Source: Pseudomonas sp. FP198 (GTDB taxonomy: Bacteria > Pseudomonadota > Gammaproteobacteria > Pseudomonadales > Pseudomonadaceae). From it: 64,000 nt of DNA. A program made the translations under genes and the position numbers. Shown piece by piece: positions 32,696-41,740 of this stretch. Location: NCBI RefSeq assembly GCF_030687895.1, contig NZ_CP117452.1:4828501-4892500 (forward strand). The letters are read 5' to 3'. The notes below the pieces were generated by a model that searched no databases, was not told the DNA's origin, and saw nothing but the letters and a program-made list of their open reading frames with translations. Numbering within the stretch: the first letter of the stretch is position 1; the number at the start of each line of letters is the position of its first letter.

Positions 32696-32971
32696 ATGCC
32701 TGCTCGGGAAATTGAAATCATCAACAAGCTGGGGTTGCATGCCCGTGCGTCGGCGAAATTTGTCGGCGTCGCAGGCAGCTTTCCGGATACCACGATCAGG
32801 GTCGGGCGCACGCCGGAGTCGACAGTCGACGGCAAGAGCATCATGGCGATGATGATGCTGGCTGCGGGTAAAGGCACCAAGATTCACTTGAGTACCGAAG
32901 GTGAACAGGCGCAGGAAGCCATGGATGCGCTGGTGGCACTGATCAACAACTATTTCGACGAAGGCGAGTAA
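32696..32971 (+). CDS. ptsO: Phosphocarrier protein NPr
   Basis: HPr-like phosphocarrier of the nitrogen PTS, 91 residues. His15 in NKLGLHARASAKF is the phosphorylated histidine; the regulatory serine region is ESTVDGKSIMAMMM. AGGA lies upstream of the ATG. Ends the rpoN-hpf-ptsN-rapZ-ptsO operon. Confidence 0.95.
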   Translation: MPAREIEIINKLGLHARASAKFVGVAGSFPDTTIRVGRTPESTVDGKSIMAMMMLAAGKGTKIHLSTEGEQAQEAMDALVALINNYFDEGE

Positions 32972-32992
32972 CCAAGCGCCGCTGATTGACCC

Positions 32993-33110
32993 CGTGGCGA
33001 GGGAGCTTGCTCCCGCTGGGCTGCGAAGCAGCCCCTCTTTCTCGACACAGATGATAGCAAGGTGATTACGACTGCTTCGCAGCCGAGCGGGAGCAAGCTC
33101 CCTCGCCACA
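32993..33110. repeat. REP doublet (REPIN), type B
   Basis: Inverted pair of GTGGCGAGGGAGC with core GGGAGCTTGCTCCC and companion GGGCTGCGAAGCAGCCC, between convergent ptsO and the ZIP transporter gene. Confidence 0.85.
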
Positions 33111-33130
33111 AAAGCTCATCCACTTGCACA

Positions 33131-34021
33131 TCACCCCAACGCCGTATCCATCACCATCATCAAGCAGAACCCGAGCAACAGACCCAGGCTCGCCAGTTTT
33201 TCATGTCCATTGCGACGCGACTCGGGGATGACCTCATGGGTCACCACCAACAGCATCGCTCCAGCGGCCAGCGCCAGCCCCAACGGCAACAGCACCTCGG
33301 CTAAAGTCACCAGCCAGGCACAGAGCAATGCGAACACCGGCTCGACCAGCCCTGACGCTGCGCCAATCAGGAACGCCTTGACCCGCGACATCCCCGCAGC
33401 GGCCAGCACCAGCGCAATCACCAGCCCTTCCGGCACATCCTGCAGAGCGATGCCCATCGCCAGGCTGTCGGCATCCGCCATGCCGCCGCCCGCCGAAACG
33501 CCCACCGCCATGCCTTCCGGAATGTTGTGGGCGATGATGGCGAACACGAACAACCAGATCCGCGGCGCAATAACCGGTCGTCCTGGCGTCGCAACCAGTC
33601 GTTCAGGGCTCGCAGAGACCTTGCGGTCCACCAGGTACAGTCCGAACGCACCCGACAGGATGCCGAAACAGATGAGCCCGCTGGCCGCCCAAGGCGTGAA
33701 GCCCAACTGCTCGGCGGCGGCAATGCCCGGCACGATGAGCGAAAACGCGGTGGCGGCGAGCATCACCCCGGCCCCGAAGCCCAGCAGCGAGTCGCTCATG
33801 GCCTGAGGCATGCGCCGTATCACCAGCACCGGCACCGCGCCCAACGCCGTACCCAAGGCGCAAAGCCCACCGCCCTGGAGCGCACGCAACATTTTTGGCT
33901 CAAGGTCCAGCCACGCCAGCCCTTGGGCCACCAACAATGTCATGCCGGCCAACAGCAACAGCGAGCCCAAGGCATAGCGGAACATTCGCCCGCCGCCTAT
34001 CGCCAGAGTTTCAGTGTCCAT
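33131..34021 (-). CDS. ZIP-family divalent metal transporter
   Basis: Inner-membrane metal importer of 296 residues, about eight membrane helices. The ZIP motif HNIPEGMAVGVS (about residue 165) and the second motif ALQDVPEGL (about residue 190) give the binuclear metal site. It starts 29 nt after the sodA stop with AAGG upstream, so it is likely the last gene of the sodA operon. The context of a manganese-type SOD and Fur-like control suggests Mn or Zn uptake in low iron (inference). Confidence 0.88.
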   Translation of the reverse strand: MDTETLAIGGGRMFRYALGSLLLLAGMTLLVAQGLAWLDLEPKMLRALQGGGLCALGTALGAVPVLVIRRMPQAMSDSLLGFGAGVMLAATAFSLIVPGIAAAEQLGFTPWAASGLICFGILSGAFGLYLVDRKVSASPERLVATPGRPVIAPRIWLFVFAIIAHNIPEGMAVGVSAGGGMADADSLAMGIALQDVPEGLVIALVLAAAGMSRVKAFLIGAASGLVEPVFALLCAWLVTLAEVLLPLGLALAAGAMLLVVTHEVIPESRRNGHEKLASLGLLLGFCLMMVMDTALG

Positions 34022-34050
34022 AGTCAGCCTTGGGTTGTTTTATAAGGAAC

Positions 34051-34662
34051 TCAAGCAAGCGCAGCCTGATAGCGCCGGGCGACTTCCGGCCAATTGATCA
34101 CGTTATAAAACGCGTTGATGTATTCCGGACGGCGGTTTTGATAGAGCAGGTAATAGGCATGCTCCCAGACGTCCAGGCCCAGGATCGGCGTGTTGCCGCT
34201 CATCAGCGGACTGTCCTGGTTGCCGCTGCTTTCCACCATCAGAGTCTTTTGCGGGGTCACACTCAACCAGGCCCAGCCGCTGCCGAAGCGGGTCAGTGCC
34301 GCTTTCGTGAAGGCTTCCTTGAACTGATCGAGACCGCCCAACTGCGCGTCTATCGCCGCTGCCAGCGCACCGTCCGGCTGGCCGCCACCGTGGGGCGTCA
34401 TCACTTCCCAGAACATCGAGTGGTTCGCATGACCACCGCCCTGGTTGATCACCGCGGCTCGTAGCGCCTGCGGTAATTGCTCCACGCTGGCCACCAGTTT
34501 TTCTATGGGCCAATCGGCATATTCAGTGCCATCCACCGCCGCGTTGAGGTTGTTGATATAAGTCTGGTGATGCTTGGTGTAGTGAATCTCCATGGTCTGC
34601 GCATCGATGTGCGGCTCCAGGGCGTCGTAGGCGTAAGGCAATGCAGGCAAGGTGAAAGCCAT
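34051..34662 (-). CDS. sodA: Superoxide dismutase, Mn/Fe family
   Basis: Superoxide dismutase of 203 residues. Metal ligands are visible: His27 in MEIHYTKHH, the His in [11 protein letters not shown], and Asp-x-x-x-His in [12 protein letters not shown]. The ATG at 34662 ([10 protein letters not shown]) is the family start; the upstream in-frame extension is non-conserved. In P. aeruginosa the fagA-fumC-orfX-sodA operon makes the Mn enzyme when iron is short. Confidence 0.95.
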   Translation of the reverse strand: MAFTLPALPYAYDALEPHIDAQTMEIHYTKHHQTYINNLNAAVDGTEYADWPIEKLVASVEQLPQALRAAVINQGGGHANHSMFWEVMTPHGGGQPDGALAAAIDAQLGGLDQFKEAFTKAALTRFGSGWAWLSVTPQKTLMVESSGNQDSPLMSGNTPILGLDVWEHAYYLLYQNRRPEYINAFYNVINWPEVARRYQAALA

Positions 34663-34663
34663 C

Positions 34664-35104
34664 TCAGTGGACTCCGTAATGATGAGGGACGTGGCTGTGC
34701 CGGGGCGAAACGGCAGCGTTGTGCAGCAGGCGCTGAGTGCGCGGGTACTCGCCATGCTCGCTGATGAAATTCAGCAGTTCGACGTAGGTCCTGTGGCTCT
34801 GGCGCATCGCGGCGGCACGCAGGGCCGGCGCCAGGCGTTCGTCCTGCATGGTCTGCAATAACCGTTGGTGAATCGCGCAGAGGTACTCGGCGCTCTCCTC
34901 CGGCTGGTTCAGGCGCAGGTGCAGATCCGCCAGGTTGTGATGCGACACGACACAGGCGGCCACGGCTTCGTCGGCATCCGCCCAACGCTCGAACAGCACC
35001 TGCGCCAGGGCCAGGGCCTGCAGGTAGGCTTCGCGGGCATCCACCCACTCACCCTGCAGGAAATGGTGATTGGCCCGTTCGATCGTACGTTTCCAATGCT
35101 CCAT
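34664..35104 (-). CDS. Conserved hypothetical (orfX of the sodA-fumC operon)
   Basis: Cytoplasmic helical protein of 146 residues that looks like a short TPR-like repeat domain ([21 protein letters not shown], then [19 protein letters not shown]). The C-terminus is His-rich ([11 protein letters not shown]). It is the orfX of the P. aeruginosa operon, of unknown role. The ATG at 35104 follows GGAGGACT; it ends 1 nt before the sodA ATG. Confidence 0.8.
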   Translation of the reverse strand: MEHWKRTIERANHHFLQGEWVDAREAYLQALALAQVLFERWADADEAVAACVVSHHNLADLHLRLNQPEESAEYLCAIHQRLLQTMQDERLAPALRAAAMRQSHRTYVELLNFISEHGEYPRTQRLLHNAAVSPRHSHVPHHYGVH

Positions 35105-35131
35105 GATGAGTCCTCCACACAAGTGTCGGGG

Positions 35132-36508
35132 TTACACACCGCCGGCGGTAAGCTTTTCCGGGTCCAGCAGGATCTCCAGTTCGGCGCGCGACAGGTCGGT
35201 GTGTTCCAAGGCGACATCGATCACCGGGCGACCTTGCTGATAAGCCTTCTTGGCTATTTCAGCGGCCTTCTGGTAACCAATGATCGGATTCAGTGCCGTG
35301 ACCAGGATAGGATTGCGCGACAGCGCTTCCTTGAGCCTGGCTTCGTTGACCTTGAACGTGGCGATGGCCTTGTCCGCCAGCAATCGGCTGGCGGTGGACA
35401 TCAGGGCGATGCTGCTCAGCAGGTTCTGGGCGATGATCGGCAGCATCACGTTGAGTTCGAAATTGCCCGACTGGCCGGCGATGGTAATCACCGTGTCGTT
35501 GCCGATGACCTGGGCCGCGACCATGGCGGTGGCTTCGGGAATGACCGGATTGACCTTGCCGGGCATGATCGAAGAGCCCGGCTGCAGGCCTTCGAGCTCG
35601 ATCTCGCCCAAGCCGGCCAGCGGCCCTGAGTTCATCCAGCGCAGGTCGTTGGCGATTTTCATCAGCGACACGGCAGTGGTCTTGAGCTGCCCGGAAACCG
35701 CCACGGCAGTGTCCTGGGAGCCGATCAGCGCGAACAGGTTCTTGCCGGGGGTGAATTGCACCTGGGTCAGTTGCGTCAACTGCTGGCTGAACAATTCGGC
35801 GAAGCGTGGATGGGCATTGACGCCAGTGCCAACCGCCGTACCGCCCTGGGCCAGGGATTGCAGGCTCGGCAACAGATCCTGCAAGTGGCCGATGTTGGCC
35901 TTGAGCTGCTGCGCCCAACCGTCGAGCACCTGGCTCAAGCGCACCGGCATGGCATCCATCAGGTGGGTGCGGCCAGTCTTGATGAAGGGATGGACTTCTT
36001 CGGCCTTGCGTTCGATCACCTGGACCAGGTGCAGCAGCGCCGGCAGCAGTTGCTCGTGCAGGGCCAGCGCGGCGCTGACATGAATGCTGGTGGGGATGAT
36101 GTCGTTGCTGCTCTGACCACAATTGACGTGGTCGTTCGGGTTGACCACCTCTCCCAGCAAGCGGCTGGCAAGCGTGGCAATCACTTCGTTGGCGTTCATG
36201 TTGGAACTGGTGCCGGAGCCGGTCTGGAAGATATCCACCGGGAAATGCGCCATGAAGTCGCCTTCGAGCAGGCCCTGGGCCGCATCGACGATGGCTTTGC
36301 CCTGGGCGACGCTGATTTGCTCCAACTCGACATTGGCTCGTGCGGCTGCGGCCTTGGCCAGGATCAGGGCACGAATGAACTGCGCCGGCATGCGCTGGCC
36401 GCTGACCGGAAAATTATCCACCGCGCGCTGGGTCTGCGCGCCATAGAGTGCGTCCACGGGGACCTGAAGTTCACCCATGCTGTCGCGTTCGATACGGGTA
36501 TTACTCAT
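35132..36508 (-). CDS. fumC: Class II fumarate hydratase
   Basis: Iron-independent fumarase of 458 residues, interconverting fumarate and malate when Fe-S fumarases fail. The family signature GSSIMPGKVNPV is near residue 310, and the N-terminal TERDSMGELQVPVDALYG-like block is present. The ATG at 36508 (MSNTRIERDS) follows AAGGA and overlaps the 3' end of the fagA-like gene by 8 nt; the upstream frame extension lies within that gene. Confidence 0.97.
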   Translation of the reverse strand: MSNTRIERDSMGELQVPVDALYGAQTQRAVDNFPVSGQRMPAQFIRALILAKAAAARANVELEQISVAQGKAIVDAAQGLLEGDFMAHFPVDIFQTGSGTSSNMNANEVIATLASRLLGEVVNPNDHVNCGQSSNDIIPTSIHVSAALALHEQLLPALLHLVQVIERKAEEVHPFIKTGRTHLMDAMPVRLSQVLDGWAQQLKANIGHLQDLLPSLQSLAQGGTAVGTGVNAHPRFAELFSQQLTQLTQVQFTPGKNLFALIGSQDTAVAVSGQLKTTAVSLMKIANDLRWMNSGPLAGLGEIELEGLQPGSSIMPGKVNPVIPEATAMVAAQVIGNDTVITIAGQSGNFELNVMLPIIAQNLLSSIALMSTASRLLADKAIATFKVNEARLKEALSRNPILVTALNPIIGYQKAAEIAKKAYQQGRPVIDVALEHTDLSRAELEILLDPEKLTAGGV

Positions 36509-36896
36509 CGGGAAATCCTTGCTCCAGTTCAATAATAGAAATCGATGGCTCCAGCGCGCAGGTAGCCAGCGCCCAGGCATGGCTTTGCCACCGCTTGAGG
36601 CGGCAGCGGCAAAGCGCTTGCCGCTCAAGTTCACGCAAAGGGCGCCAGGCTTGGTCCAGGCAGAGGGTGCGCCAGTGCCAGGGCAGCGCGACATCCGATG
36701 CGGTGTCGAGCAACAGCCGGAAGGCAGTTTCGCCAATCATCCACGGCGACGTGGCGGTGCAGCAGGCCAGGTAGCGCCCCTCGGCCAGGTAGTGTTCGAT
36801 CAGCCGCGGCTCGTCCGGGCTCATCGCGCAGCGGATCTGGCGGCTCATCCAGCGCCAGTTTTCAAGGTAGGGTTGTTCGTGCAAGGCAAGACTCAT
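36501..36896 (-). CDS. fagA: FagA-like small protein
   Basis: Small protein of 131 residues, Trp- and Cys-containing, of unknown function; the position matches FagA (fumC-associated gene A), the first gene of the iron-regulated fumC-sodA operon in P. aeruginosa. No signal peptide. A likely Fur box lies 17-35 nt upstream of the ATG. It overlaps fumC by 8 nt. Confidence 0.75.
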   Translation of the reverse strand: MSLALHEQPYLENWRWMSRQIRCAMSPDEPRLIEHYLAEGRYLACCTATSPWMIGETAFRLLLDTASDVALPWHWRTLCLDQAWRPLRELERQALCRCRLKRWQSHAWALATCALEPSISIIELEQGFPDE

Positions 36897-36912
36897 GACC
36901 GGGGCTCAATCG

Positions 36913-36931
36913 GCGAATGAGATTCATTATT
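36913..36931. promoter_or_regulatory. Likely Fur box of the fagA-fumC-sodA operon
   Basis: The 19-mer GCGAATGAGATTCATTATT matches 14 of 19 bases of the Fur consensus (GATAATGATAATCATTATC), immediately upstream of fagA in an AT-rich stretch. Continued AT-rich repeats to about 36945 could hold a second site. Predicts repression when iron is plentiful. Confidence 0.65.
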
Positions 36932-36977
36932 AGATGATAATAAGAACCAACACAACAGCAAGATAGCACTCACCGTC

Positions 36978-37070
36978 GTGGCGAGGGAGCTTGCTCCCGC
37001 TGGGTCGCGCAGCGGCCCCAGGATTTTGCGGTCGCTGCGCAACCGAGCGGGAGCAAGCTCCCTCGCCACA
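36978..37070. repeat. REP doublet (REPIN), type B
   Basis: Inverted pair GTGGCGAGGGAGC / GCTCCCTCGCCAC with core GGGAGCTTGCTCCC, between the fagA promoter and the pmbA terminator. Confidence 0.85.
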
Positions 37071-37102
37071 AAAGCTCTTTTGCCGCGGGTTTCCGTGGAT
37101 AC

Positions 37103-37142
37103 AAAAAAGGCGCGTCATCCCAACGGATGACGCGCCTTTTTT
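37103..37142. terminator. Bidirectional terminator after pmbA
   Basis: A perfect 18-bp inverted repeat (AAAAAAGGCGCGTCATCC, loop CAAC) at 37103-37142 with A- and T-runs built into its ends. It would terminate pmbA transcripts on the minus strand. Confidence 0.9.
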
Positions 37143-37155
37143 GATGCGATGAGTT

Positions 37156-38502
37156 TCAGCTACCCGCCACCATCATTCGCTCGATCAGCACCGAGCCGGT
37201 GCGGATGTTGCTGCGCAGCTCCAGGTCATTGCCCACCGCCACGATCTGCTTGAACATATCGCGCATGTTGCCGGCAATGGTGACTTCCTGGACCGGAAAC
37301 TGGATCTCGCCATTTTCGACCCAGAACCCCGCCGCGCCACGGGAATAATCGCCCGTCACCATGTTCAGACCATGGCCCATCAACTCGGTGACCAGCAACC
37401 CACGGCCCATGCGCCGCAGCAGCGCTGCCTGGTCTTCCTCGCCATGGGTGACGAACAGGTTGTGCACGCCACCGGCGTTAGCGGTGCTCGGCATGCCCAG
37501 CTTGCGACCCGAATAGGTGCCGAGGATGTACGAAACCAGCTCGCCGTTTTCCACGAACGGCTTGGCATAGGTGGCCAGGCCATCCCCGTCGAAAGCCGAA
37601 CTGCCCATGGCCTGCATCAGGTGCGGACGCTCGTCGATGGTCATCCATTCGGGAAACAGTTTCTGGCCCAGCGCCCCTTCGAGGAACGATGATTTGCGGT
37701 ACAGGTTGCCGCCGGACACCGCCGACAGGAAGCTGCCGAACAAGCCACCGGCCAACTCGGCGGAGAACAGCACCGGCACCTCACAGGTTGGCACAGGCCG
37801 CGCGCCCAGGCGACCGGCGGCCCGTTGCGCAGCCTTCTGGCCGATGCTCACCGGGTCCGCCAGCAATGTGCCCTGGCGACTCACGTCGTACCAGTAGTCG
37901 CGCTGCATCTGCCCGTCAGCCTCGGCGATCATCACGCAGCTGAGGCTGTGGCGGGTCGATGCGTACCCGCCGATGAAACCATGGCTGTTGCCATAAACGC
38001 GGCAGCCTTGGTGGGTATTGAGCGTAGTGCCGTCGGCGTTCTTGATCCGGCTGTCGGCGTCGAATGCCGCCGCTTCGCAGCGCAGTGCCTGCTCGATGGC
38101 CTGCTCGGGCGTGATGTCCCAGGCGTGGAACAGATCGAAGTCCTTGAGCTCCTTGCACATCAGCGCGGCATCGGCCAGGCCGGAGGCTTCGTCTTCGGAA
38201 GTATGCTGGGCAATCGCCAGTGCAGCGGCGACTGTTTCGCGAATGGCGTCAGGGCCGCTGGCCGAGGTGCTGGCCGACCCCTTGCGCTGCCCCACGTAAA
38301 GGGTGATGCCAAAGCCCTGGTCGCGATTGAATTCGACGGTCTCCACTTCGCGTTGGCGCACCGACGTCGACAGCCCCTGCTCCAGCGACACCGCCACTTC
38401 GCACGCGCTGGCGCCCTGTCGCCTGGCTTCGGCGAGGATCTGCTCGACCTGTTCCTGCAGTGCCGGCAATGCTTGCGGGCCGACGCTTTGAACTGCACTC
38501 AT
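37156..38502 (-). CDS. pmbA: Metalloprotease PmbA (TldE)
   Basis: Partner subunit of the TldD/TldE zinc metalloprotease, 448 residues; in E. coli it matures microcin B17 and degrades CcdA. The PmbA/TldD family C-terminal block [16 protein letters not shown] is clear, while the zinc-binding HExxxH belongs to the TldD partner, which here is frameshifted. The ATG at 38502 (MSAVQSVG) follows GGAG. Divergent from darP. Confidence 0.94.
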   Translation of the reverse strand: MSAVQSVGPQALPALQEQVEQILAEARRQGASACEVAVSLEQGLSTSVRQREVETVEFNRDQGFGITLYVGQRKGSASTSASGPDAIRETVAAALAIAQHTSEDEASGLADAALMCKELKDFDLFHAWDITPEQAIEQALRCEAAAFDADSRIKNADGTTLNTHQGCRVYGNSHGFIGGYASTRHSLSCVMIAEADGQMQRDYWYDVSRQGTLLADPVSIGQKAAQRAAGRLGARPVPTCEVPVLFSAELAGGLFGSFLSAVSGGNLYRKSSFLEGALGQKLFPEWMTIDERPHLMQAMGSSAFDGDGLATYAKPFVENGELVSYILGTYSGRKLGMPSTANAGGVHNLFVTHGEEDQAALLRRMGRGLLVTELMGHGLNMVTGDYSRGAAGFWVENGEIQFPVQEVTIAGNMRDMFKQIVAVGNDLELRSNIRTGSVLIERMMVAGS

Positions 38503-38610
38503 GGTGTTCTCCACTCAAATTCTGCTTTCGGTAATGGCCATCGAGCGACCGGGCCGGACAAGCGGCCCCCGACTGGTTATCATGGCGGCGTTTCTTTGCG
38601 GACTGCCACC

Positions 38611-39135
38611 ATGGTTGATTCTTACGACGACTCCCTCTACGAGGGTGAAAAAAGCAAATCCCAGGTCAAACGCGAGCTGCATGCTCTGGTTGACCTCGGC
38701 GAGCGCCTGACAACACTCAAGCCTGACTTGCTGGCCAAACTGCCCTTGACCGACGCCTTGCGCCGGGCCCTGGCCGATGCGCCCAAGCACACCGCGAATA
38801 TCGCGCGTAAACGGCACCTGCAATTCATCGGCAAGCTGATGCGCGACCAGGACACTGACGCCATCCTGGTTCTGCTCGACCAGCTCGATGCCTCCACCCG
38901 GCAGTACAACGAGCGTTTCCACAACCTGGAACGCTGGCGTGATCGCCTGATCGCAGGCGATGACGGCACTCTGGAAAAGTTCGTCATCGACTACCCGGAC
39001 GCCGATCGCCAGCAACTGCGCTCGTTGATCCGTCAGGCCCAGCACGAACTGGCGCAGAACAAGCCGCCAGCGTCGAGCCGTAAAATCTTCAAGTACATCC
39101 GAGAGCTGGACGAGACTCAACGCGGCCTGCGCTGA
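38611..39135 (+). CDS. darP: Ribosome biogenesis factor DarP (YjgA, DUF615)
   Basis: Cytoplasmic, highly charged helical protein of 174 residues that assists 50S ribosomal subunit assembly in E. coli. It starts [20 protein letters not shown], with the family core [13 protein letters not shown] and a basic C-terminus. The ATG at 38611 is chosen because the upstream frame is antisense to pmbA and non-conserved. Confidence 0.92.
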   Translation: MVDSYDDSLYEGEKSKSQVKRELHALVDLGERLTTLKPDLLAKLPLTDALRRALADAPKHTANIARKRHLQFIGKLMRDQDTDAILVLLDQLDASTRQYNERFHNLERWRDRLIAGDDGTLEKFVIDYPDADRQQLRSLIRQAQHELAQNKPPASSRKIFKYIRELDETQRGLR

Positions 39136-39175
39136 TCGTAACAGCTTGACTCCTCTGCAAGAGGCGGCAGTTATC

Positions 39176-39263
39176 GTGGCGAGGGAGCTTGCTCCCGCTC
39201 GGTTGCGTAGCAACCGCATTGGGGCTACTGCGTAGCCCGGCGGGAGCAAGCTCCCTCGCCACG
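39176..39263. repeat. REP doublet (REPIN), type B
   Basis: Inverted pair GTGGCGAGGGAGC / GCTCCCTCGCCAC between the convergent darP and tldD genes; the inner companion arms are GGTTGCGTAGCAACC and GGGCTACTGCGTAGCCC. Confidence 0.85.
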
Positions 39264-39290
39264 ATGACATGCGCACATCCTTGAATATTT

Positions 39291-40735
39291 TTATGCGCCC
39301 GTGCCACCCACGGTAATCGCATCGATCTTCAGGGTCGGCTGACCGACGCCTACCGGCACCGACTGACCGTCCTTGCCACACGTACCCACGCCGCTGTCCA
39401 GCGCCAGGTCGTTACCGACCATCGACACTTTGCTCATCGCCTCCGGCCCGTTACCGATCAACGTCGCGCCCTTGACCGGTGCGGTGATCTTGCCGTCTTC
39501 GATCAGGTAGGCCTCGCTGGTGGAAAACACGAACTTGCCACTGGTGATGTCCACCTGGCCGCCGCCGAGGTTGGCGCAGTAGATGCCCTTCTTCACCGAC
39601 GCGATGATTTCCGCCGGATCACTCTGGCCGCCGAGCATGTAGGTATTGGTCATGCGCGGCATGGGCAGGTGCGCGTAAGACTCGCGGCGACCGTTGCCGG
39701 TGCGGGCCACGCCCATGAGGCGGGCATTGAGCTTGTCCTGCATGTAGCCCTTGAGCACGCCGTTCTCGATCAGCGTGGTGCACTCGGTCGGGGTGCCTTC
39801 GTCGTCGACGCTCAGCGAGCCACGACGCCCGGCGAGCGTGCCGTCGTCGACGATGGTGCAGAGTTTCGAGGCGACCATCTCGCCCATGCGTCCGCTGTAG
39901 GCCGAGCTGCCCTTGCGGTTGAAGTCACCTTCCAGGCCATGGCCCACGGCTTCGTGCAGCAGCACGCCGGACCAGCCGGAGCCGAGCACCACCGGCAACG
40001 TACCGGCCGGGGCCGGGATGGCCTCCAGGTTCACCAGCGCCTGGCGCAGCGCTTCGCGGGCATAACCCATGGCGCGGTCTTCACTGAGGAAATAGCGATA
40101 ATCGGTACGACCGCCACCCCCATGGCCGCCGCGCTCACGGCGACCGTTCTGCTCGACGATCACGCTGACGTTGAAACGCACCAGCGGTCGCACATCCGCC
40201 GCCAGGCCACCGTCGGTGGAGGCCACCAGAATCCGCTCCCAGACCCCGGCCATGCTCACCGATACCTGCTGGATACGCGGGTCGAGGGCACGCGTGGCGA
40301 CGTCGATGCGCTTGAGCAGTTCGACCTTTTCAGCGCGGCTCATGACTTCCAGCGGATTGTCCGGCGCATACAGCTGGGCCACATCCTGGCTGCTGAACGC
40401 CTGGACCGTGCCATTCTGCCCGGCCCGGGAAATCGAGCGAGCCGCACGAGCCGCGGCGCCGAGGGCCTCAAGGGGTGATGGCGTTGCTGTAGGCAAACCC
40501 GGTCTTTTCGCCGGATTGGGCACGCACGCCCACACCCTGGTCGAGGTTGAAACTGCCTTCCTTGACGATGCCGTCCTCCAGCGACCAGGACTCGGAAATC
40601 TGTCCCTGGAAATACAGGTCGGCCGCATCGATGCCCGGACCGGCCAGGTCGCCCAGCACGCCTTGCAGGCTTTCGAGGGTCACGCCACCGGGGGCTAAAA
40701 GGTGTTCACTGACTGAAGGACAACAACCCGCTCAT
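39291..40735 (-). pseudogene. tldD: tldD metalloprotease gene with two +1 frameshifts
   Basis: Zinc metalloprotease subunit TldD, broken as read. The frame starting at 40735 (MSGLLS) hits a TGA after ten codons; removing one A/T near 40716 restores SVSEHLLAPGGV, joining the piece from 40683 that ends SNAITP and a stop. Removing one base from the GGGG at 40472-40475 then restores LEALG and the long remainder down to 39291. That remainder has the catalytic [12 protein letters not shown] and the conserved NAR/GGTG C-terminus. Total about 480 residues if corrected, normal for TldD. Two insertions 240 nt apart; sequence error or true decay. Confidence 0.85.
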
Positions 40736-40740
40736 ATGTT

Positions 40741-41604
40741 TTACGCCTTGAATTCGTCGTCTTGGACAGGTCGCTGTCGGGCGCCCTGCGAGAAAAAGCG
40801 CCGATGGCTCGCCACCGGCATGCGCGCCCGGATGGACGCCTGTTCACTGTCGTCGCGCTCGGCCAGCAGCACGGCCTCGCCTTGATCCTGTTGCGCCAGC
40901 ACACGCCCCCACGGATCGACTATCGCGGCATGGCCAAAGGTTTCCCGGGGCCCCGGATGCAACCCACCCTGGGCGGCCGCCAGCACGTAGCACTGGGTCT
41001 CGATGGCCCGGGCGCGAATCAGCACGTCCCAATGCGCAGCGCCAGTCACCGCGGTAAACGCCGAAGGCGCGGTAATCAGCTCGGCCCCGGCCGCCCGCAG
41101 CTCGCTGTAGAGCTCAGGGAAGCGCAAGTCGTAGCAGACCGTCAGGCCAACCCGGCCCACCGGTGTGTCGGCAACCACCACGTTGCCGCCATAAGCATAG
41201 TCATCGGACTCGCGGTAACGACCGCGATTGTCCGCCACGTCCACGTCGAACAGGTGCAGCTTGTCATAACGCGCGACGATCTCGCCCTGGTCATCCACCA
41301 GCAACGAACATGCATGGGCCTTGGCCTCGGGTTGGCCCACCGGAGGCAACGGCAACGTGCCGGCCACAATCCATAACCTGAGGTCGCGCGCGACCTGTTT
41401 CAACCACGGCAGGATCGGACCCTGACCAAAGGCTTCGGCCCGGGCGATATCGGCAACGTCCCGCCGGCCCATGGCCGCGAAGTTCTCCGGCAGCACCGCC
41501 AGCCGTGCGCCACCCGCCGCGGCCTGCTCCAGCAACACCCGGGCACGGGCCAGGTTGGCGGACACATCGCTCTGGCTGACCATTTGAATCACGGCGACTG
41601 GCAT
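40741..41604 (-). CDS. Carbon-nitrogen hydrolase (Nit1-like)
   Basis: Nitrilase-superfamily amidase of 287 residues, resembling Nit1-type deaminated-glutathione amidases. The catalytic triad is Glu40 (AVLPENF), the Lys in YDKLHLFDVD, and the Cys in GLTVCYDLRFPE. Exact substrate unverified. It ends 5 nt before the tldD ATG, so they are co-transcribed; nit genes commonly neighbour tldD and yhdP in pseudomonads. Confidence 0.92.
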   Translation of the reverse strand: MPVAVIQMVSQSDVSANLARARVLLEQAAAGGARLAVLPENFAAMGRRDVADIARAEAFGQGPILPWLKQVARDLRLWIVAGTLPLPPVGQPEAKAHACSLLVDDQGEIVARYDKLHLFDVDVADNRGRYRESDDYAYGGNVVVADTPVGRVGLTVCYDLRFPELYSELRAAGAELITAPSAFTAVTGAAHWDVLIRARAIETQCYVLAAAQGGLHPGPRETFGHAAIVDPWGRVLAQQDQGEAVLLAERDDSEQASIRARMPVASHRRFFSQGARQRPVQDDEFKA

Positions 41605-41631
41605 GGCTTCTCCTTACTGTCGAATCTACCT

Positions 41632-41721
41632 TGTGGGAGCGAGCCTGCTCGCGAAAGCGCTGGGTCAGTTCACATCACTGGCACTGATCCTATGCCTTCG
41701 CGAGCAGGCTCGCTCCCACAA
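41632..41721. repeat. REP doublet (REPIN), type A
   Basis: Inverted pair with core GCGAGCCTGCTCGC and GCGAGCAGGCTCGC and outer GTGGGAGC/GCTCCCAC, between the nitrilase start and the yhdP stop on the minus strand. Confidence 0.85.
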
Positions 41722-41740
41722 AGGGGATTGTCACTACCTG

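Noticed and set aside
36916-36945. Second Fur box overlapping the first
   Set aside because: The AT-rich stretch contains partial GATAAT-type hexamers only; no second full 19-mer match that I would defend.
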